Shown here: positions 25,610-35,274 of the stretch, one piece after another
Position numbering within the stretch: position 1 is the stretch's first letter
Layout of the letters: every line of letters begins with the position of its first letter
Origin: Anaerolineae bacterium
GTDB taxonomy: Bacteria; Chloroflexota; Anaerolineae; Anaerolineales; Villigracilaceae
Direction of reading: 5' to 3'
Length of the DNA: 63,796 nucleotides
Assembly (NCBI GenBank): GCA_003130845.1
Contig: QEXW01000041.1
Location: 1-63,796 of the forward strand
Program-made: the position numbers and the translations under genes
The notes under the pieces: model-generated
Databases searched by the model: none
Seen by the model: the letters and a program-made list of their open reading frames with translations, nothing else
Told to the model about the DNA's origin: nothing

Positions 25610-28600
25610 ATGAACGAAGAAAACCGAACTTGGCTGGATAAAACCCCCATTCCCGCATGGCCCTGGTTGACGGTAGAACTGTTGGTCTTTGCCGTCATCA
25701 TTTTGCTCACCATCTTCACGCGCTTCTATGACCTGGAAACGCGCGTGATGAGCCATGATGAAAGTTTGCATACCTACTTCTCAAACGAATTGGCCGAAGG
25801 ACGAGGGTATGTTCACAACCCAATGATGCATGGCACCAGCATGTATCACTTCATTGCGCTCTCGTATTTCATCTTCGGAGCGAACGATTTTACCGCTCGT
25901 ATTCCCTCGGTCCTATTTAGCATTGCGATGGTTTGGCTGCTTTGGCCTTGGCGGCGTTATCTGGGGCGGGCCGGTGTCATTGCCGCGGGCGTACTGATGC
26001 TCGTTTCCCCCTACATGCTCTATTATGGCCGCTATGTGCGTGAGGATGTTTTTGCCGTTTTGTACGGACTGGTGATGCTCTACGCCGTTTTGCGCTACTT
26101 CGAGACCGGCGAAGCGCGCTATCTGTTCATCCTGGCGGGAGCGCAGGTGATGCACTTTACTGTTAAAGAGACCGCCTTTATTTACGATGCTCTGTTACTC
26201 ATCTTTTTGGCGGCTTATCTGATTGTCCGCATCACCCGGCAACCCTGGCACAATGCGCGCAAAGAATTTATCGCCTTTTTGGTCAGTTTGATGATAGGAG
26301 TTCTCTTTCTCGGTGGGGCGCTCTTGTGGCGGATGACCGAAGGGCCAGAAGCCCTAAACCCAGCCCATACTGCCTCGCCTGTGGTGCCTGGCCAAGGGGA
26401 TTCCCCCCTGGCTTTGCCGCAGGGGGGGACTTCACCCGTTCTCGTTTTGGGCGCGTTGGGCTTGGCCGGCCTGGGCGCAGCGCTTTTCTTTGTCATTCGT
26501 GGCTATGGCATGGAAAACATTCGCAAAGAGCGCGCCTTCGACTTGGCCATGGTGACCGGGACTCTTGTCCTCCCGATGCTGGCGGCGTTTCCAATGGAAT
26601 ACCTTTCTCCCCTCACCGAGCGTTTGTGGGGTATTTCCATCGCCATTCCGGTCAATGCAGCAGATTTGCAAAGCTTCACTGTGACAGGGCTAGCCTTAAT
26701 GTTCTTTATTTTGGCCGTGTTCGTGGGGCTGGCAGTTGGACTAGGGCTGTTTTGGAATCGTGAATTATGGTGGAAAATCGCGCTTCTGTTCTATGCGATT
26801 TTCACCGTTTTTTATACCACCATGTTCACCAATGGCGCGGGTTTTTTTACCGGCCTGATAGGCTCTCTGGCTTATTGGATTGAACAACATGGCGTAGAGC
26901 GCGGCAGTCAACCGTTGTATTATTATCTCTTGATTCAGGTGCCGGTGTATGAATTTTTGCCGGCGCTGGCGGTTTTGTTTGCCTTCTTGGTGGGTCCGCG
27001 CTGGCTGAAACAAGCGCAAGAGAAGACCGATTCGGTTTCAATTAACCTGCCCAACACCTATACCTTGCTGGGCTGGTGGTCCGTAGGAAACTTGGCCGCC
27101 TTCAGCATTGCCGGAGAGCGCATGCCGTGGCTGACGATTCACATTGCCTTGCCGTTCATCTTGTTTGGCGGCTGGGCGATTGGAGCGTTGATCGAACGTG
27201 TCCATTGGGCCGAATTGCGCCGTAATAACGCTTTCTTGGTGCTAGCGTTGGTGCTCGTCTTCGTTTCTAGCACGTTGGGGACTTTTACCTCGCTCCTGAG
27301 CAATCCGCTCCCATTTTCTGGCACAGACTTAAACCAGCTGCAATCTACCACCACCTTCTTGATGGGCGTGTTGGGCATGCTGGCAAGCGGGTATGGTTTG
27401 TACCGCCTGTTCGATACCTGGGAGCCAAAACAAGCGGCCTATTTGGGTTTGCTGGTCTTTTTCGGTTTTCTAGCCATCCTGACCGCGCGCACTTCCTTCC
27501 GTGCCACCTACGTCAATTACGACAGTGGTCGGGAATACTTGGTTTATGCGCATAGTTACACCGGTGTCAAGCACGTTTTGCGCGAAGTACAGGCCCTGTC
27601 GGTGCGCACAACCGGTACACCGTATGACATCGTCGTGGCCTATGATGACGATGTCTCTTGGCCGATGTCATGGTACATGATTCACTTCCCCAACTCCCGC
27701 TTTTATGGCAATGTACCGGATATGACGTTGCGCGATGTGCCGGTCATCATCGTAGGCGATAATAACTATGCCAAAATTGAACCGATTGTAGAAGAGGATT
27801 ATTACCGTTTTGATTATGTTCGCATGGTTTGGCCCAACCAGGATTACTTCAACCTGGTCAGCGAGCGCTTTTACCCAGATGAACCCTTCCCTGATGATTA
27901 CCCATGCACAGGGGTATTGAGCGTCTTTCGCCTGTTCCGCAATCGCGATTACTCGCGCGTGTGCGAAGCACTGGGCGACCCGGCCATGCGCGCTGCCATT
28001 TTTGACATCTGGCTCAACCGCGATTACACCCGTTATGCCCAGGTCACCGGACGCGATACGCTGGTTGATTCGAATTGGGACCCCTCCGACCGCATGCGCA
28101 TGTACATTCGGAAAGACGTGGCCGACCTGGTGTGGAATTACGGCATCAAATCTGCCGATTTGAAACCCGACCCCTACGTGGCCGGCATGACCACCCTGAC
28201 AGCCGACCTGATATTTGGTGAGATAGGCGCTGAGCCTGGGCAGTTCAATGCCCCACGCGGTCTTGCTTTTGCGCCTGATGGTACGCTCTATGTGGCCGAT
28301 TCACGCAACCATCGTATTCAACACTTCGATGCACAAGGCAATTTGCTGAATGTCTTTGGCACCTTTGGTGACATGATGAACGGCGAAGCCCCATTAGGCA
28401 CGTTCAATGAACCCTGGGGGGTGGCCGTTGGCCCCGATGGCAGTGTGTATGTGACCGATACATGGAATCACCGCGTGCAGAAGTTCACCCCCGAAGGCAA
28501 GCCGCTGACCGCCTGGGGCATCTTTGGTCTCGCCGATACGCCCGGTGCGCTCTACGGGCCGCGTGGGATTGCAGCAGATGCTCGCGGGCGTATCTACGTG

Positions 28601-29083
28601 GCCGATACCGGCAACAAGCGCATCGTCATTTACGATTCAACCGGTAATGTGTTAGGCGCGTTTGGCAGCGCCGGTCTTTTGGCCGGACAGTTTAACGAAC
28701 CGGTGGACATCGCCTTCGACTCAAGCGGTAACCTATACGTCACGGATACTTGGAACCGGCGCGTGCAAGTCTTTAGCCCACTAGAAAACGAATTAACGTA
28801 CGTCCCCACGTTGGAATGGTCGGTGCGTGGCTGGAAGAGCCAGAGCCTGGATAATAAACCCTATATTACGATTTCGCCGGAAGGAATGGTGTTTGTGACC
28901 GATCCGGAAGGCTACCGTGTGTTGCAATTTGACCGCACCGGACAATTTATTCGTGTATGGGGTTCGGCTGGTACAGGCCCACAAAACTTTGGCTTGCCAA
29001 GCGGCATAAAAGTTGACAGTCAAGGCAACGTTTGGGTGACGGATGCGGCGAATGGGCGGGTGATGCGTTTCCGCCTGCCATAA
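25610..29083 (+). CDS. TIGR03663-type (GT39-like) membrane protein fused to NHL beta-propeller
   Basis: 1157 residues. The first ~620 residues contain many membrane segments and the N-terminal signature of the TIGR03663/Agl23-like family, related to GT39 mannosyltransferases: the acidic pair in SHDESLHTYFSNELAEG near 45 and YYGRYVREDVF near 137. A soluble region (~625-860) follows. The last ~290 residues hold five or six NHL-type repeats (GQFNAPRGLAFAPDGTLYVADSRNHRI and related units), predicting a beta-propeller outside the membrane. Likely transfers a sugar to protein or lipid, with the propeller binding the target; this is inference. An in-frame start at 25610 follows AGAGAG. Confidence 0.8.
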   Translation: MNEENRTWLDKTPIPAWPWLTVELLVFAVIILLTIFTRFYDLETRVMSHDESLHTYFSNELAEGRGYVHNPMMHGTSMYHFIALSYFIFGANDFTARIPSVLFSIAMVWLLWPWRRYLGRAGVIAAGVLMLVSPYMLYYGRYVREDVFAVLYGLVMLYAVLRYFETGEARYLFILAGAQVMHFTVKETAFIYDALLLIFLAAYLIVRITRQPWHNARKEFIAFLVSLMIGVLFLGGALLWRMTEGPEALNPAHTASPVVPGQGDSPLALPQGGTSPVLVLGALGLAGLGAALFFVIRGYGMENIRKERAFDLAMVTGTLVLPMLAAFPMEYLSPLTERLWGISIAIPVNAADLQSFTVTGLALMFFILAVFVGLAVGLGLFWNRELWWKIALLFYAIFTVFYTTMFTNGAGFFTGLIGSLAYWIEQHGVERGSQPLYYYLLIQVPVYEFLPALAVLFAFLVGPRWLKQAQEKTDSVSINLPNTYTLLGWWSVGNLAAFSIAGERMPWLTIHIALPFILFGGWAIGALIERVHWAELRRNNAFLVLALVLVFVSSTLGTFTSLLSNPLPFSGTDLNQLQSTTTFLMGVLGMLASGYGLYRLFDTWEPKQAAYLGLLVFFGFLAILTARTSFRATYVNYDSGREYLVYAHSYTGVKHVLREVQALSVRTTGTPYDIVVAYDDDVSWPMSWYMIHFPNSRFYGNVPDMTLRDVPVIIVGDNNYAKIEPIVEEDYYRFDYVRMVWPNQDYFNLVSERFYPDEPFPDDYPCTGVLSVFRLFRNRDYSRVCEALGDPAMRAAIFDIWLNRDYTRYAQVTGRDTLVDSNWDPSDRMRMYIRKDVADLVWNYGIKSADLKPDPYVAGMTTLTADLIFGEIGAEPGQFNAPRGLAFAPDGTLYVADSRNHRIQHFDAQGNLLNVFGTFGDMMNGEAPLGTFNEPWGVAVGPDGSVYVTDTWNHRVQKFTPEGKPLTAWGIFGLADTPGALYGPRGIAADARGRIYVADTGNKRIVIYDSTGNVLGAFGSAGLLAGQFNEPVDIAFDSSGNLYVTDTWNRRVQVFSPLENELTYVPTLEWSVRGWKSQSLDNKPYITISPEGMVFVTDPEGYRVLQFDRTGQFIRVWGSAGTGPQNFGLPSGIKVDSQGNVWVTDAANGRVMRFRLP

Positions 29084-29096
29084 CAATCCCTGATGA

Positions 29097-29131
29097 ATCA
29101 AGTAGCGCGAGAGGCCCTCGCGCTACTTGAT
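29097..29131. terminator. Bidirectional terminator hairpin between convergent genes
   Basis: A perfect 15-bp stem: arm 29097-29111 against 29117-29131, five-base loop. It lies between the stop of the NHL fusion and the stop of the minus-strand kinase-like gene. There is no long T-run on either strand. Confidence 0.65.
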
Positions 29132-29154
29132 GACAAAAGGTGCACAACGCGTTC

Positions 29155-29817
29155 TTAAGAGATAGGCAAGGCGACCTGAATCACAGCCCCCTGCTCATCT
29201 CCTTCCGCCACGACTACGCGTCCATCGTGTAACTTAAGAATGGCCTGACCAATATAGGCTGACATGGTCAGCAGCATTTCGGCGGCTGCCGGGTTACGTT
29301 TGCCGTGACTTTCCATGCTGATAATGGCTTCTCCCTGGCGAGTTTCTACGCTCAGGTTCACCCGCGCCGGCGGCTGCGTATATTCCACCACATACAAAAT
29401 CCAGTTTAACAAGCCTTGTCGCAGCAAGGTTTCATCTGCCCGAATTTTTGTTTCGCTTTCGGGCAAGGTCATAATAATTTCCACATCTTTTACAGCCTTG
29501 TTTTGCTTCCAATACGCCACTGTTTGCGCCAAAATGTGATTCAAATTCGTTTCGGCTGCCGAAAAAGCTTTTTCGCCACGACTCAGACGCGCCATATCCA
29601 CCAAGTTCGACATAGCCGTCATGGCTTGGGCGCTGTTTTCGTAAACTACCGTCAAATCATCCTTTTGCATATCCGTCAGCGGCCCTGACATGCCCTTCAG
29701 CAACATCTTGGTAAAGCCAAGAATGCGGTTAAAGGGCGATTTCAAATCATGGGCTTCTTTTGAAATGAACTCGACGAGGTCCAGGTCGTTAGGCAAGTTG
29801 AAAGCGGTCTTGGGCAT
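29155..29817 (-). CDS. HisKA-domain protein with degenerate ATPase domain
   Basis: 220 residues from ATG 29817, chosen because AAAGGA precedes it by six bases. The dimerisation/phosphoacceptor region is recognisable (EFISKEAHDLKSPFNRILGFTKMLL, with the H-box His). The C-terminal part has the length of an HATPase domain, but the N-box Asn (NWILYVVEYT instead of NLLxNAxKYT) and the DxGxG G1-box are missing. Autophosphorylation is therefore unlikely; it may accept phosphate, dimerise with another kinase or act as a scaffold. It follows a cytochrome b5-like gene after ten bases on the same strand. Confidence 0.7.
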   Translation of the reverse strand: MPKTAFNLPNDLDLVEFISKEAHDLKSPFNRILGFTKMLLKGMSGPLTDMQKDDLTVVYENSAQAMTAMSNLVDMARLSRGEKAFSAAETNLNHILAQTVAYWKQNKAVKDVEIIMTLPESETKIRADETLLRQGLLNWILYVVEYTQPPARVNLSVETRQGEAIISMESHGKRNPAAAEMLLTMSAYIGQAILKLHDGRVVVAEGDEQGAVIQVALPIS

Positions 29818-29827
29818 AAAAAATCCT

Positions 29828-30088
29828 TTAAGACGAAAATCGTTGCAATTGTCCAATGATGACTACACATGGATTACGCAACACGCTTTCCGTGTGCGGC
29901 GCGTCTGCGAGTTCACCGGTCAAGTCCTGGCCTGGAAAATGCAGATTTTCATGCAACTCCCGGCGCCAGCGTGGGCAATCCGTCACATCATACACGATGC
30001 CCTCATGAGCAATCCACTTCCGGCTGCCGCGTTCGCCGTCGTTGCGGCGCAATTCCTGCAGTGTGATTAATCGGTTCGGAACGGTCAT
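29828..30088 (-). CDS. Cytochrome b5-like heme/steroid-binding domain protein
   Basis: 86 residues. It resembles the small single-domain cytochrome b5-like proteins of bacteria: ITLQELRRNDG, then KWIAHEGIVYDVTDCPRW, and FPGQDLTGELADAPH. Two His residues (in ENLHFPGQ and in APHTE) are in positions that could bind heme. Predicted cytoplasmic. TATAAT lies seven bases upstream of the ATG. A redox or ligand-sensing link to the adjacent degenerate kinase-like gene is possible but unproven. Confidence 0.75.
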   Translation of the reverse strand: MTVPNRLITLQELRRNDGERGSRKWIAHEGIVYDVTDCPRWRRELHENLHFPGQDLTGELADAPHTESVLRNPCVVIIGQLQRFSS

Positions 30089-30095
30089 TACGCGA

Positions 30096-30101
30096 ATTAT
30101 A
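30096..30101 (-). promoter_or_regulatory. -10 element TATAAT for the cytochrome b5-like gene
   Basis: On the minus strand TATAAT is followed by seven bases and ATG 30088; no ribosome-binding site, so probably leaderless. Confidence 0.5.
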
Positions 30102-30174
30102 CCGTTTTACGCCCGCACAATCCTTACCAATATAAGAGCGATTTTTCTCACCCTAAATTCGAGTCAGTCTTCAT

Positions 30175-30203
30175 TTGTCAACTTCACCCTGAACACGTAT
30201 AAT
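30175..30203 (+). promoter_or_regulatory. Promoter upstream of ftcD
   Basis: TTGTCA (30175-30180), 17 bp, TATAAT (30198-30203). Predicted start of transcription near 30210 gives a leader of about 30 nt before ATG 30240. Confidence 0.65.
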
Positions 30204-30239
30204 CCTCTGCATCACATCCCTCTTCCCATTCTCATTCCC

Positions 30240-31784
30240 ATGCCTCAACTCATCGAATGCATCCCCAATTTTTCTGAAGCACGCCGCCCCGAAGTGGTAG
30301 ATGAAATCGTGGCGGCTGTGCAGTCCGTCTCCGCGGTGACCCTCCTGGACCGCTCTTCGGACCTCGACCATAACCGCACTGTCTTGACGTTTGTCGGCCC
30401 GCCCGAGGCTGTGGAGGAAGCTGCCTTTCGTGCGATTGCCAAAGCGGTTGAACGGATAGACCTGAACCAGCACACAGGTGAGCATCCCCGCATTGGCGCG
30501 GCGGATGTTGTGCCGTTTGTACCCCTTTCAGGTGTCACCATGGAGGATTGTGTGGCGCTGGCCAATCGTTTAGCACAACGGGTGGCCGACCAACTTGGCA
30601 TCCCGGTCTATCTCTATGAGGCTGCTGCCCGCCGTCCTGAGCGCGTCAACCTTGAAAACATCCGCCGCGGCCAGTATGAAGGCCTAAAAGTTGAAATTGA
30701 AACCAACCCGGACCGCATGCCCGATTACGGCCCCACCAAACTTGGCCCGGCCGGCGCCACCGTGATTGGTGCGCGCGCGCCCTTGGTGGCCTTCAACGTC
30801 TATCTCACCACCGAAGATGTGGCGATTGCCAAAGCGATTGCCCGTGCGGTGCGTCACTCCTCCGGTGGATTCCGCTTTGTCAAGGCGGCGGGTTTCCTGG
30901 TGGAGGGTCGGGCGCAAGTCTCGATGAATCTCACCGACTATCGCCAAACCCCCCTTGCGCGCGTGGTCGAAACCATCCGGCGCGAAGCGGCGCGTTATGG
31001 CGTTGGCATCCATCATAGCGAACTGGTCGGTCTGATTCCGCAAGAAGCCTTGATAGATGCTGCCATCTGGTACACCCAATTGGATGGCTTCCGACCTGAC
31101 CAGGTGTTGGAAACCCGCTTGTTTCAAGCACAAGCAGGACAGCAAGGTGAAAAGCAACCTGCCGCTCCTTCTGCTTTCCTCGATGAACTCGCCGCTGCTA
31201 CTCCCGCTCCTGGGGGCGGCTGTGCGGCGGCCTATGCCGGTGCGATGGGGGCGGCGCTGATTGCGATGATGGCTGGGCTGACGTTAGGCAAAAAGAAATA
31301 TGCCGAAGTTCAAGCCCAAGCCGAAGTCATTCACGCTGAGGCCGAACAGTTGCGCACCGCACTGACGCAGGCGGTACAAGCAGATTCGGCCGCCTTTGAA
31401 GCCGTTATGGCGGCCTTTAAACTCCCCAAAGATTCTGAAGCACAGATTAATCTACGCCAAGCCGAAATCCAAAAAGCCACACTCCAAGCGGCACGCGTAC
31501 CGCTGAATGTAGCGGGCATGGCCGCGCGGCTCATTGAGCTGGCTGCACAAATCGTAGAAATTGGTAACCTGAACGCCATCAGCGACGGCGCCAGCGGAGC
31601 CGCCCTGGCACGTGCTGCCCTCACCGCTGCTGGCTACAATGTGCGCATTAACGTCAGCAGCTTGCCCGACCGCACTGCCGGCGAGCCTTTGCTGCGCGAA
31701 TTGCGTGAATATGAAACCCGCGCTCAGGCTGCTGAAGCGCGCCTGCGCCAAATTTTGGATGTGCGCGGAGGAATCACGGCTTAA
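30240..31784 (+). CDS. ftcD: Bifunctional glutamate formimidoyltransferase / formimidotetrahydrofolate cyclodeaminase
   Basis: 514 residues from ATG 30240; the frame is open further upstream, but the family start (MPQLIECIPNFSEA) and the promoter fix this one. Residues ~1-305 transfer the formimino group of N-formimidoylglutamate, from histidine breakdown, to tetrahydrofolate (HTGEHPRIGAADVVPFVPL). Residues ~312-514 are the cyclodeaminase (FLDELAAATPAPGGGCAAAYAGAMGAAL), giving 5,10-methenyl-THF and ammonia. The fused form is the same order as in animals. No other histidine-degradation genes are in the window. Its stop codon overlaps the start of the next gene. Confidence 0.92.
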   Translation: MPQLIECIPNFSEARRPEVVDEIVAAVQSVSAVTLLDRSSDLDHNRTVLTFVGPPEAVEEAAFRAIAKAVERIDLNQHTGEHPRIGAADVVPFVPLSGVTMEDCVALANRLAQRVADQLGIPVYLYEAAARRPERVNLENIRRGQYEGLKVEIETNPDRMPDYGPTKLGPAGATVIGARAPLVAFNVYLTTEDVAIAKAIARAVRHSSGGFRFVKAAGFLVEGRAQVSMNLTDYRQTPLARVVETIRREAARYGVGIHHSELVGLIPQEALIDAAIWYTQLDGFRPDQVLETRLFQAQAGQQGEKQPAAPSAFLDELAAATPAPGGGCAAAYAGAMGAALIAMMAGLTLGKKKYAEVQAQAEVIHAEAEQLRTALTQAVQADSAAFEAVMAAFKLPKDSEAQINLRQAEIQKATLQAARVPLNVAGMAARLIELAAQIVEIGNLNAISDGASGAALARAALTAAGYNVRINVSSLPDRTAGEPLLRELREYETRAQAAEARLRQILDVRGGITA

Positions 31785-32815
31785 TGCGCTCGCTGCTGAT
31801 GTTGATGACTGTGACCGTCCTAACGGCTTGTGCTGCTCTGCCGGCGCCATCTCCCACGTCCGTTCTTCCTACTTCGACTACGGCGCCTCTCCCATCCTCT
31901 ACTCCGTCCGCAACTCTCGCTCGCTTGCCAACCGCCTCGGTGGCGCTCACGCCCTCGCTTACCCCGTCTGTGCTAATAACTCCGACGGCGCTTGTGCTTG
32001 AACCTTGCCATGATAGCCCTGTCTGCTATCTGACCGGGCATTTTCTGTTTCAGCGCCCCATTCCATCGCAAGCAAGGACTTCCGTGGAACGCTCATATCC
32101 CTACGGAAGCACGCAAGATGGCAAACGCGAAATACATCACGGCGTCGAATTTTACAACCCGCAAGGCACACCTGTCCTGGCTGCTGCCGAAGGCGTGGTG
32201 GTATTTGCCGGCGATGATGCCTTGCCACTCCCACCCGGAGAAGGCCGAAGCCAGCTCGGTCCACTGGCCTGGGTACCGGCTTTTTATGGCAATGTGGTGG
32301 TGCTGAAACACAACCTGGCAGGGGAGACTTTCTACACACTCTATGGGCATTTGCACAGCATTCGTGTCAGTGTCGGTCAGCACGTAACCGTTGGCGAGCC
32401 GATTGGCGAAGTTGGCGCGAGCGGCACGGCCATTGGCAGTCACTTGCATTTTGAAATCCGGCGCGGCGCGAACAGTTATTTCGACACCCGTAACCCGGAA
32501 TTGTGGCTGGTGCCATTGGAAGGCACCGGCGTGCTCGCCGGACGGATTATAGATACACGGGGCAATCTGGTGAAAGGGTTGGTCAACGTACAGCGCCTGG
32601 AAAATGGCGTTCTCAACCCGCTGCCGGTTGGGGCCGCAACGACCTATGCCCCCGGCGGAGTTAATGGAGATGACCTTTGGCAGGAAACTTTTCTGCTAGG
32701 CGAACTGCCGGCTGGGGAATACCGCCTGTCACTAGTTCATTATGGAATCGTGTATGAGACTGTGATAAACATCATCGCAGGAAAACTCACCTTTGTTAAT
32801 TTTTTCGTCAAATAA
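31784..32815 (+). CDS. M23/LytM-family peptidase lipoprotein
   Basis: 343 residues; ATG overlaps the ftcD stop by one base. A signal peptide with lipobox LTAC (Cys16) precedes a Pro/Ser/Thr-rich stalk (~20-75). The M23 domain lies at ~100-245: IHHGVEFYNPQGTPVLAAAEGVV, YGNVVVLKH, TLYGHLHSI and GSHLHFEIR. In M23 enzymes the first zinc ligand pair is HxxxD; here the acidic position reads Glu (HHGVE), which may still bind metal. A C-terminal beta domain (~250-343) follows. Probably cleaves peptidoglycan cross-links outside the membrane or regulates such enzymes. Confidence 0.83.
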   Translation: MRSLLMLMTVTVLTACAALPAPSPTSVLPTSTTAPLPSSTPSATLARLPTASVALTPSLTPSVLITPTALVLEPCHDSPVCYLTGHFLFQRPIPSQARTSVERSYPYGSTQDGKREIHHGVEFYNPQGTPVLAAAEGVVVFAGDDALPLPPGEGRSQLGPLAWVPAFYGNVVVLKHNLAGETFYTLYGHLHSIRVSVGQHVTVGEPIGEVGASGTAIGSHLHFEIRRGANSYFDTRNPELWLVPLEGTGVLAGRIIDTRGNLVKGLVNVQRLENGVLNPLPVGAATTYAPGGVNGDDLWQETFLLGELPAGEYRLSLVHYGIVYETVINIIAGKLTFVNFFVK

Positions 32816-32827
32816 AAGGAGAACCGA

Positions 32828-33382
32828 ATGGGCCTGAAACCTGATCACTGGATTCGTAAAATGGCGCGTGAACATGGCATGATTGAACCGTTTGTAGATA
32901 GCCAAGTGCGCAAGGGCGTTATCTCATATGGTGTTTCTTCGTATGGTTACGATTTGCGCGTAGCAGATGAATTCAAAATCTTTACCAACGTCTTCGGCGC
33001 GGTGGTAGACCCCAAGAGTTTTGACCCCAAAAGCATGGTAGATTTCATCGGCGATGTGTGCGTCATTCCGCCCAACTCGTTTGCGCTGGCGCGCTCGGTC
33101 GAGTATTTCCGCATCCCGCGCGGGGTGCTTACCGTTTGTCTGGGCAAATCCACCTATGCACGTTGCGGAATCATCGTCAACGTTACGCCTTTTGAACCGC
33201 AATGGGAGGGATACGTCACCCTGGAAATCTCGAATACCACGCCCTTGCCGGCCAAGATTTACGCCAATGAGGGCTTGGCGCAGGTGCTGTTCTTCGAGGC
33301 AGACGAGGAGTGTGAAGTGAGTTATGCCGATAAGAAAGGCAAATACCAAAACCAGAAATCCATCGTTTTGCCAAAGTTGTAA
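32828..33382 (+). CDS. dcd: dCTP deaminase
   Basis: 184 residues with AAAAGGAG at good spacing. Deaminates dCTP to dUTP for thymidylate synthesis. Family motifs: SSYGYDLRV near the start, [29 protein letters not shown] and the catalytic Glu in VTLEISN. Whether it is mono- or bifunctional (dCTP deaminase/dUTPase) cannot be decided here. Confidence 0.94.
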   Translation: MGLKPDHWIRKMAREHGMIEPFVDSQVRKGVISYGVSSYGYDLRVADEFKIFTNVFGAVVDPKSFDPKSMVDFIGDVCVIPPNSFALARSVEYFRIPRGVLTVCLGKSTYARCGIIVNVTPFEPQWEGYVTLEISNTTPLPAKIYANEGLAQVLFFEADEECEVSYADKKGKYQNQKSIVLPKL

Positions 33383-33391
33383 GGAATTTCA

Positions 33392-34846
33392 ATGACCCTC
33401 AAACGCTGGCTGGTTCCGTTCTTCTTGCTTTTGCTCTTGATGGCCTCTGGCCTTCCCTTCTCAATTGCTTCGTGGCAACAAGCGCAGAAGCGTCCGAACC
33501 TGCTTTTCATTTACACCGATGACCTGGATTGGCCCCTCATGGCCTACATGCCCCTCACCAATCGCTTAATTGCCGAGCAAGGTGCGGTGTTTACGCGGTT
33601 CTTCGTTACCTCTTCGATGTGTTGCCCCTCCCGTGCTTCTACCCTGCGCGGTCAATACCCTCACAATACGGGCATTCTTGAAAATTCCCCCGGTTTCAAG
33701 AAGTTCTATCGTGAACAAAGCGAAAAAGAGACCCTGGCGGTTTGGCTGGAACGTGCTGGCTATCATAATTCTCTACTCGGCAAATATCTCAACTTGTATC
33801 CGCTGGGCGCCTCGCCAGAATATGTTCCGCTTGGCTGGCATGATTGGCATGCTTTTATAGACGAGGGCAAGCCCTATTATTTTGCCTATGCCTTGAATGA
33901 AAACGGCACGGTGGTGCGCAAATACAAAAAGCCCGAAGATTACAGCACCGATGTTTTGAACCGGCAAGCACAGGAATTTATCCGTCAAGCGGCGCAACTG
34001 GGAAAACCGTTCTTCCTCTTTCTTTCCGTCTACGCTCCGCACGGCCCTAGTGTGCCTGCGCCTCGCCATCTGGAGCGCTACACCGATATAAAGTATCCCC
34101 AAAAACCATCTTTTCATGAAGCGGATATTTCAGATAAACCGGCGGTGATTCAGGACTTGCGGCGAACAGGCGGCTTGTTCGAGGCTGAAGAGGCCGATGC
34201 GCTCTTCGTCTTGCGCGTCCAATCCATGCAGGCAGTGGATGAAATGGTCGCCGACCTGGTGAACGTATTGCAGCAAACCGGTCAGCTCGAGAACACCTAC
34301 ATTTTCTTTACGTCCGACAATGGGTTTCACATGGGTGAACACATGCTGCCCTCCGGTAAAATGCTTCCCTACGAGGAAGACATTCTCGTTCCTCTATACG
34401 TGCGTGGACCGGGGATTCCGCCCGGAACCGTGATTTCGGAACTGAGCGTGAATGTGGACCTGGCTCCTACGTTTTTAGAATTGGCCGGAGCAAAAGCGCC
34501 TTATTTCTTAGATGGCCGTTCCCTGGTTCCTTTACTTTTTGTGCCTGCGCAACCGGTTCAAAATTGGCGCACCGCGGTTCTCATTGAATCTGGTGAGTTC
34601 GCAAAACAAACCGACGTATTGGCTTGGCGCGGTGTTCGCACTGCTACATTCAAGTATGTAGAATACGAAAACGGAGAACGAGAGTTTTATGACCTGGTGA
34701 ATGACCCTTATGAAATGCAAAATCTTGCCTCTCGCTTGCCTGAGAAGACCTTGCTGGTGCTTCATACATGGCTGGCACAACTTCAAACCTGTCGTGCTGC
34801 GCAGTGCCGTCAGATAGAAATGAACATACCGGTCATAAGCGATTAA
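33392..34846 (+). CDS. Secreted type I sulfatase
   Basis: 484 residues; AAGGA upstream. A signal peptide or anchor (residues ~5-27) precedes the sulfatase fold: metal-binding DD in IYTDDLDW (~47), and the formylglycine motif C-x-P-S-R as CCPSRAS near 77, followed by TLRGQYPHNTGI. The distal metal site is FFTSDNGFHMGEH (~310). It hydrolyses sulfate esters outside the membrane, resembling N-acetylglucosamine-6-sulfatases; true substrate unknown. Activity needs Cys oxidation to formylglycine by an enzyme not in this window. Confidence 0.88.
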   Translation: MTLKRWLVPFFLLLLLMASGLPFSIASWQQAQKRPNLLFIYTDDLDWPLMAYMPLTNRLIAEQGAVFTRFFVTSSMCCPSRASTLRGQYPHNTGILENSPGFKKFYREQSEKETLAVWLERAGYHNSLLGKYLNLYPLGASPEYVPLGWHDWHAFIDEGKPYYFAYALNENGTVVRKYKKPEDYSTDVLNRQAQEFIRQAAQLGKPFFLFLSVYAPHGPSVPAPRHLERYTDIKYPQKPSFHEADISDKPAVIQDLRRTGGLFEAEEADALFVLRVQSMQAVDEMVADLVNVLQQTGQLENTYIFFTSDNGFHMGEHMLPSGKMLPYEEDILVPLYVRGPGIPPGTVISELSVNVDLAPTFLELAGAKAPYFLDGRSLVPLLFVPAQPVQNWRTAVLIESGEFAKQTDVLAWRGVRTATFKYVEYENGEREFYDLVNDPYEMQNLASRLPEKTLLVLHTWLAQLQTCRAAQCRQIEMNIPVISD

Positions 34847-34950
34847 GGCGTTTCAGCCTTTTTCCTATCCCTACTATATTCCTAGATAGCCAGCATTAAA
34901 AAAAACAAACACCTGGAATAAGCATGATATGATAATACCTGGAGGTGCAC

Positions 34951-35274
34951 ATGGCCGAAGTCTCTTACGTGAATGAGCAAAATTTCCAGAGCGAGGTGCT
35001 GGCTTCTTCTGTGCCGGTATTGGTAGATTTCACAGCCGCCTGGTGTGGGCCGTGCAAAATGATTGCGCCGGTGATTGAGCAATTACACACAGAATGGCAA
35101 GGCCGTGTCAAGGTCGTCAAATGCGATGCCGACCAAAACCCACAAGTTTTGATGCGCTACGGAATTTTGGGTATTCCGACCCTTATCTTGTACAAAAACG
35201 GACAGGTTGCTGAACGCGTGACCGGTTATCTGCCAAAAGAGAAACTGGTGAGCAAATTTTTGCCGCATATTTAG
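34951..35274 (+). CDS. trxA: Thioredoxin
   Basis: 107 residues. ATG 34951 follows GGAGGT; an in-frame GTG at 34945 overlaps that site and is less likely. Active site WCGPCK (~31-36) and the cis-Pro in GILGIPTLILY (~75) are intact, so it is a normal cytoplasmic dithiol reductant. A -10-like TATGATAAT lies at 34928-34936. Confidence 0.95.
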   Translation: MAEVSYVNEQNFQSEVLASSVPVLVDFTAAWCGPCKMIAPVIEQLHTEWQGRVKVVKCDADQNPQVLMRYGILGIPTLILYKNGQVAERVTGYLPKEKLVSKFLPHI

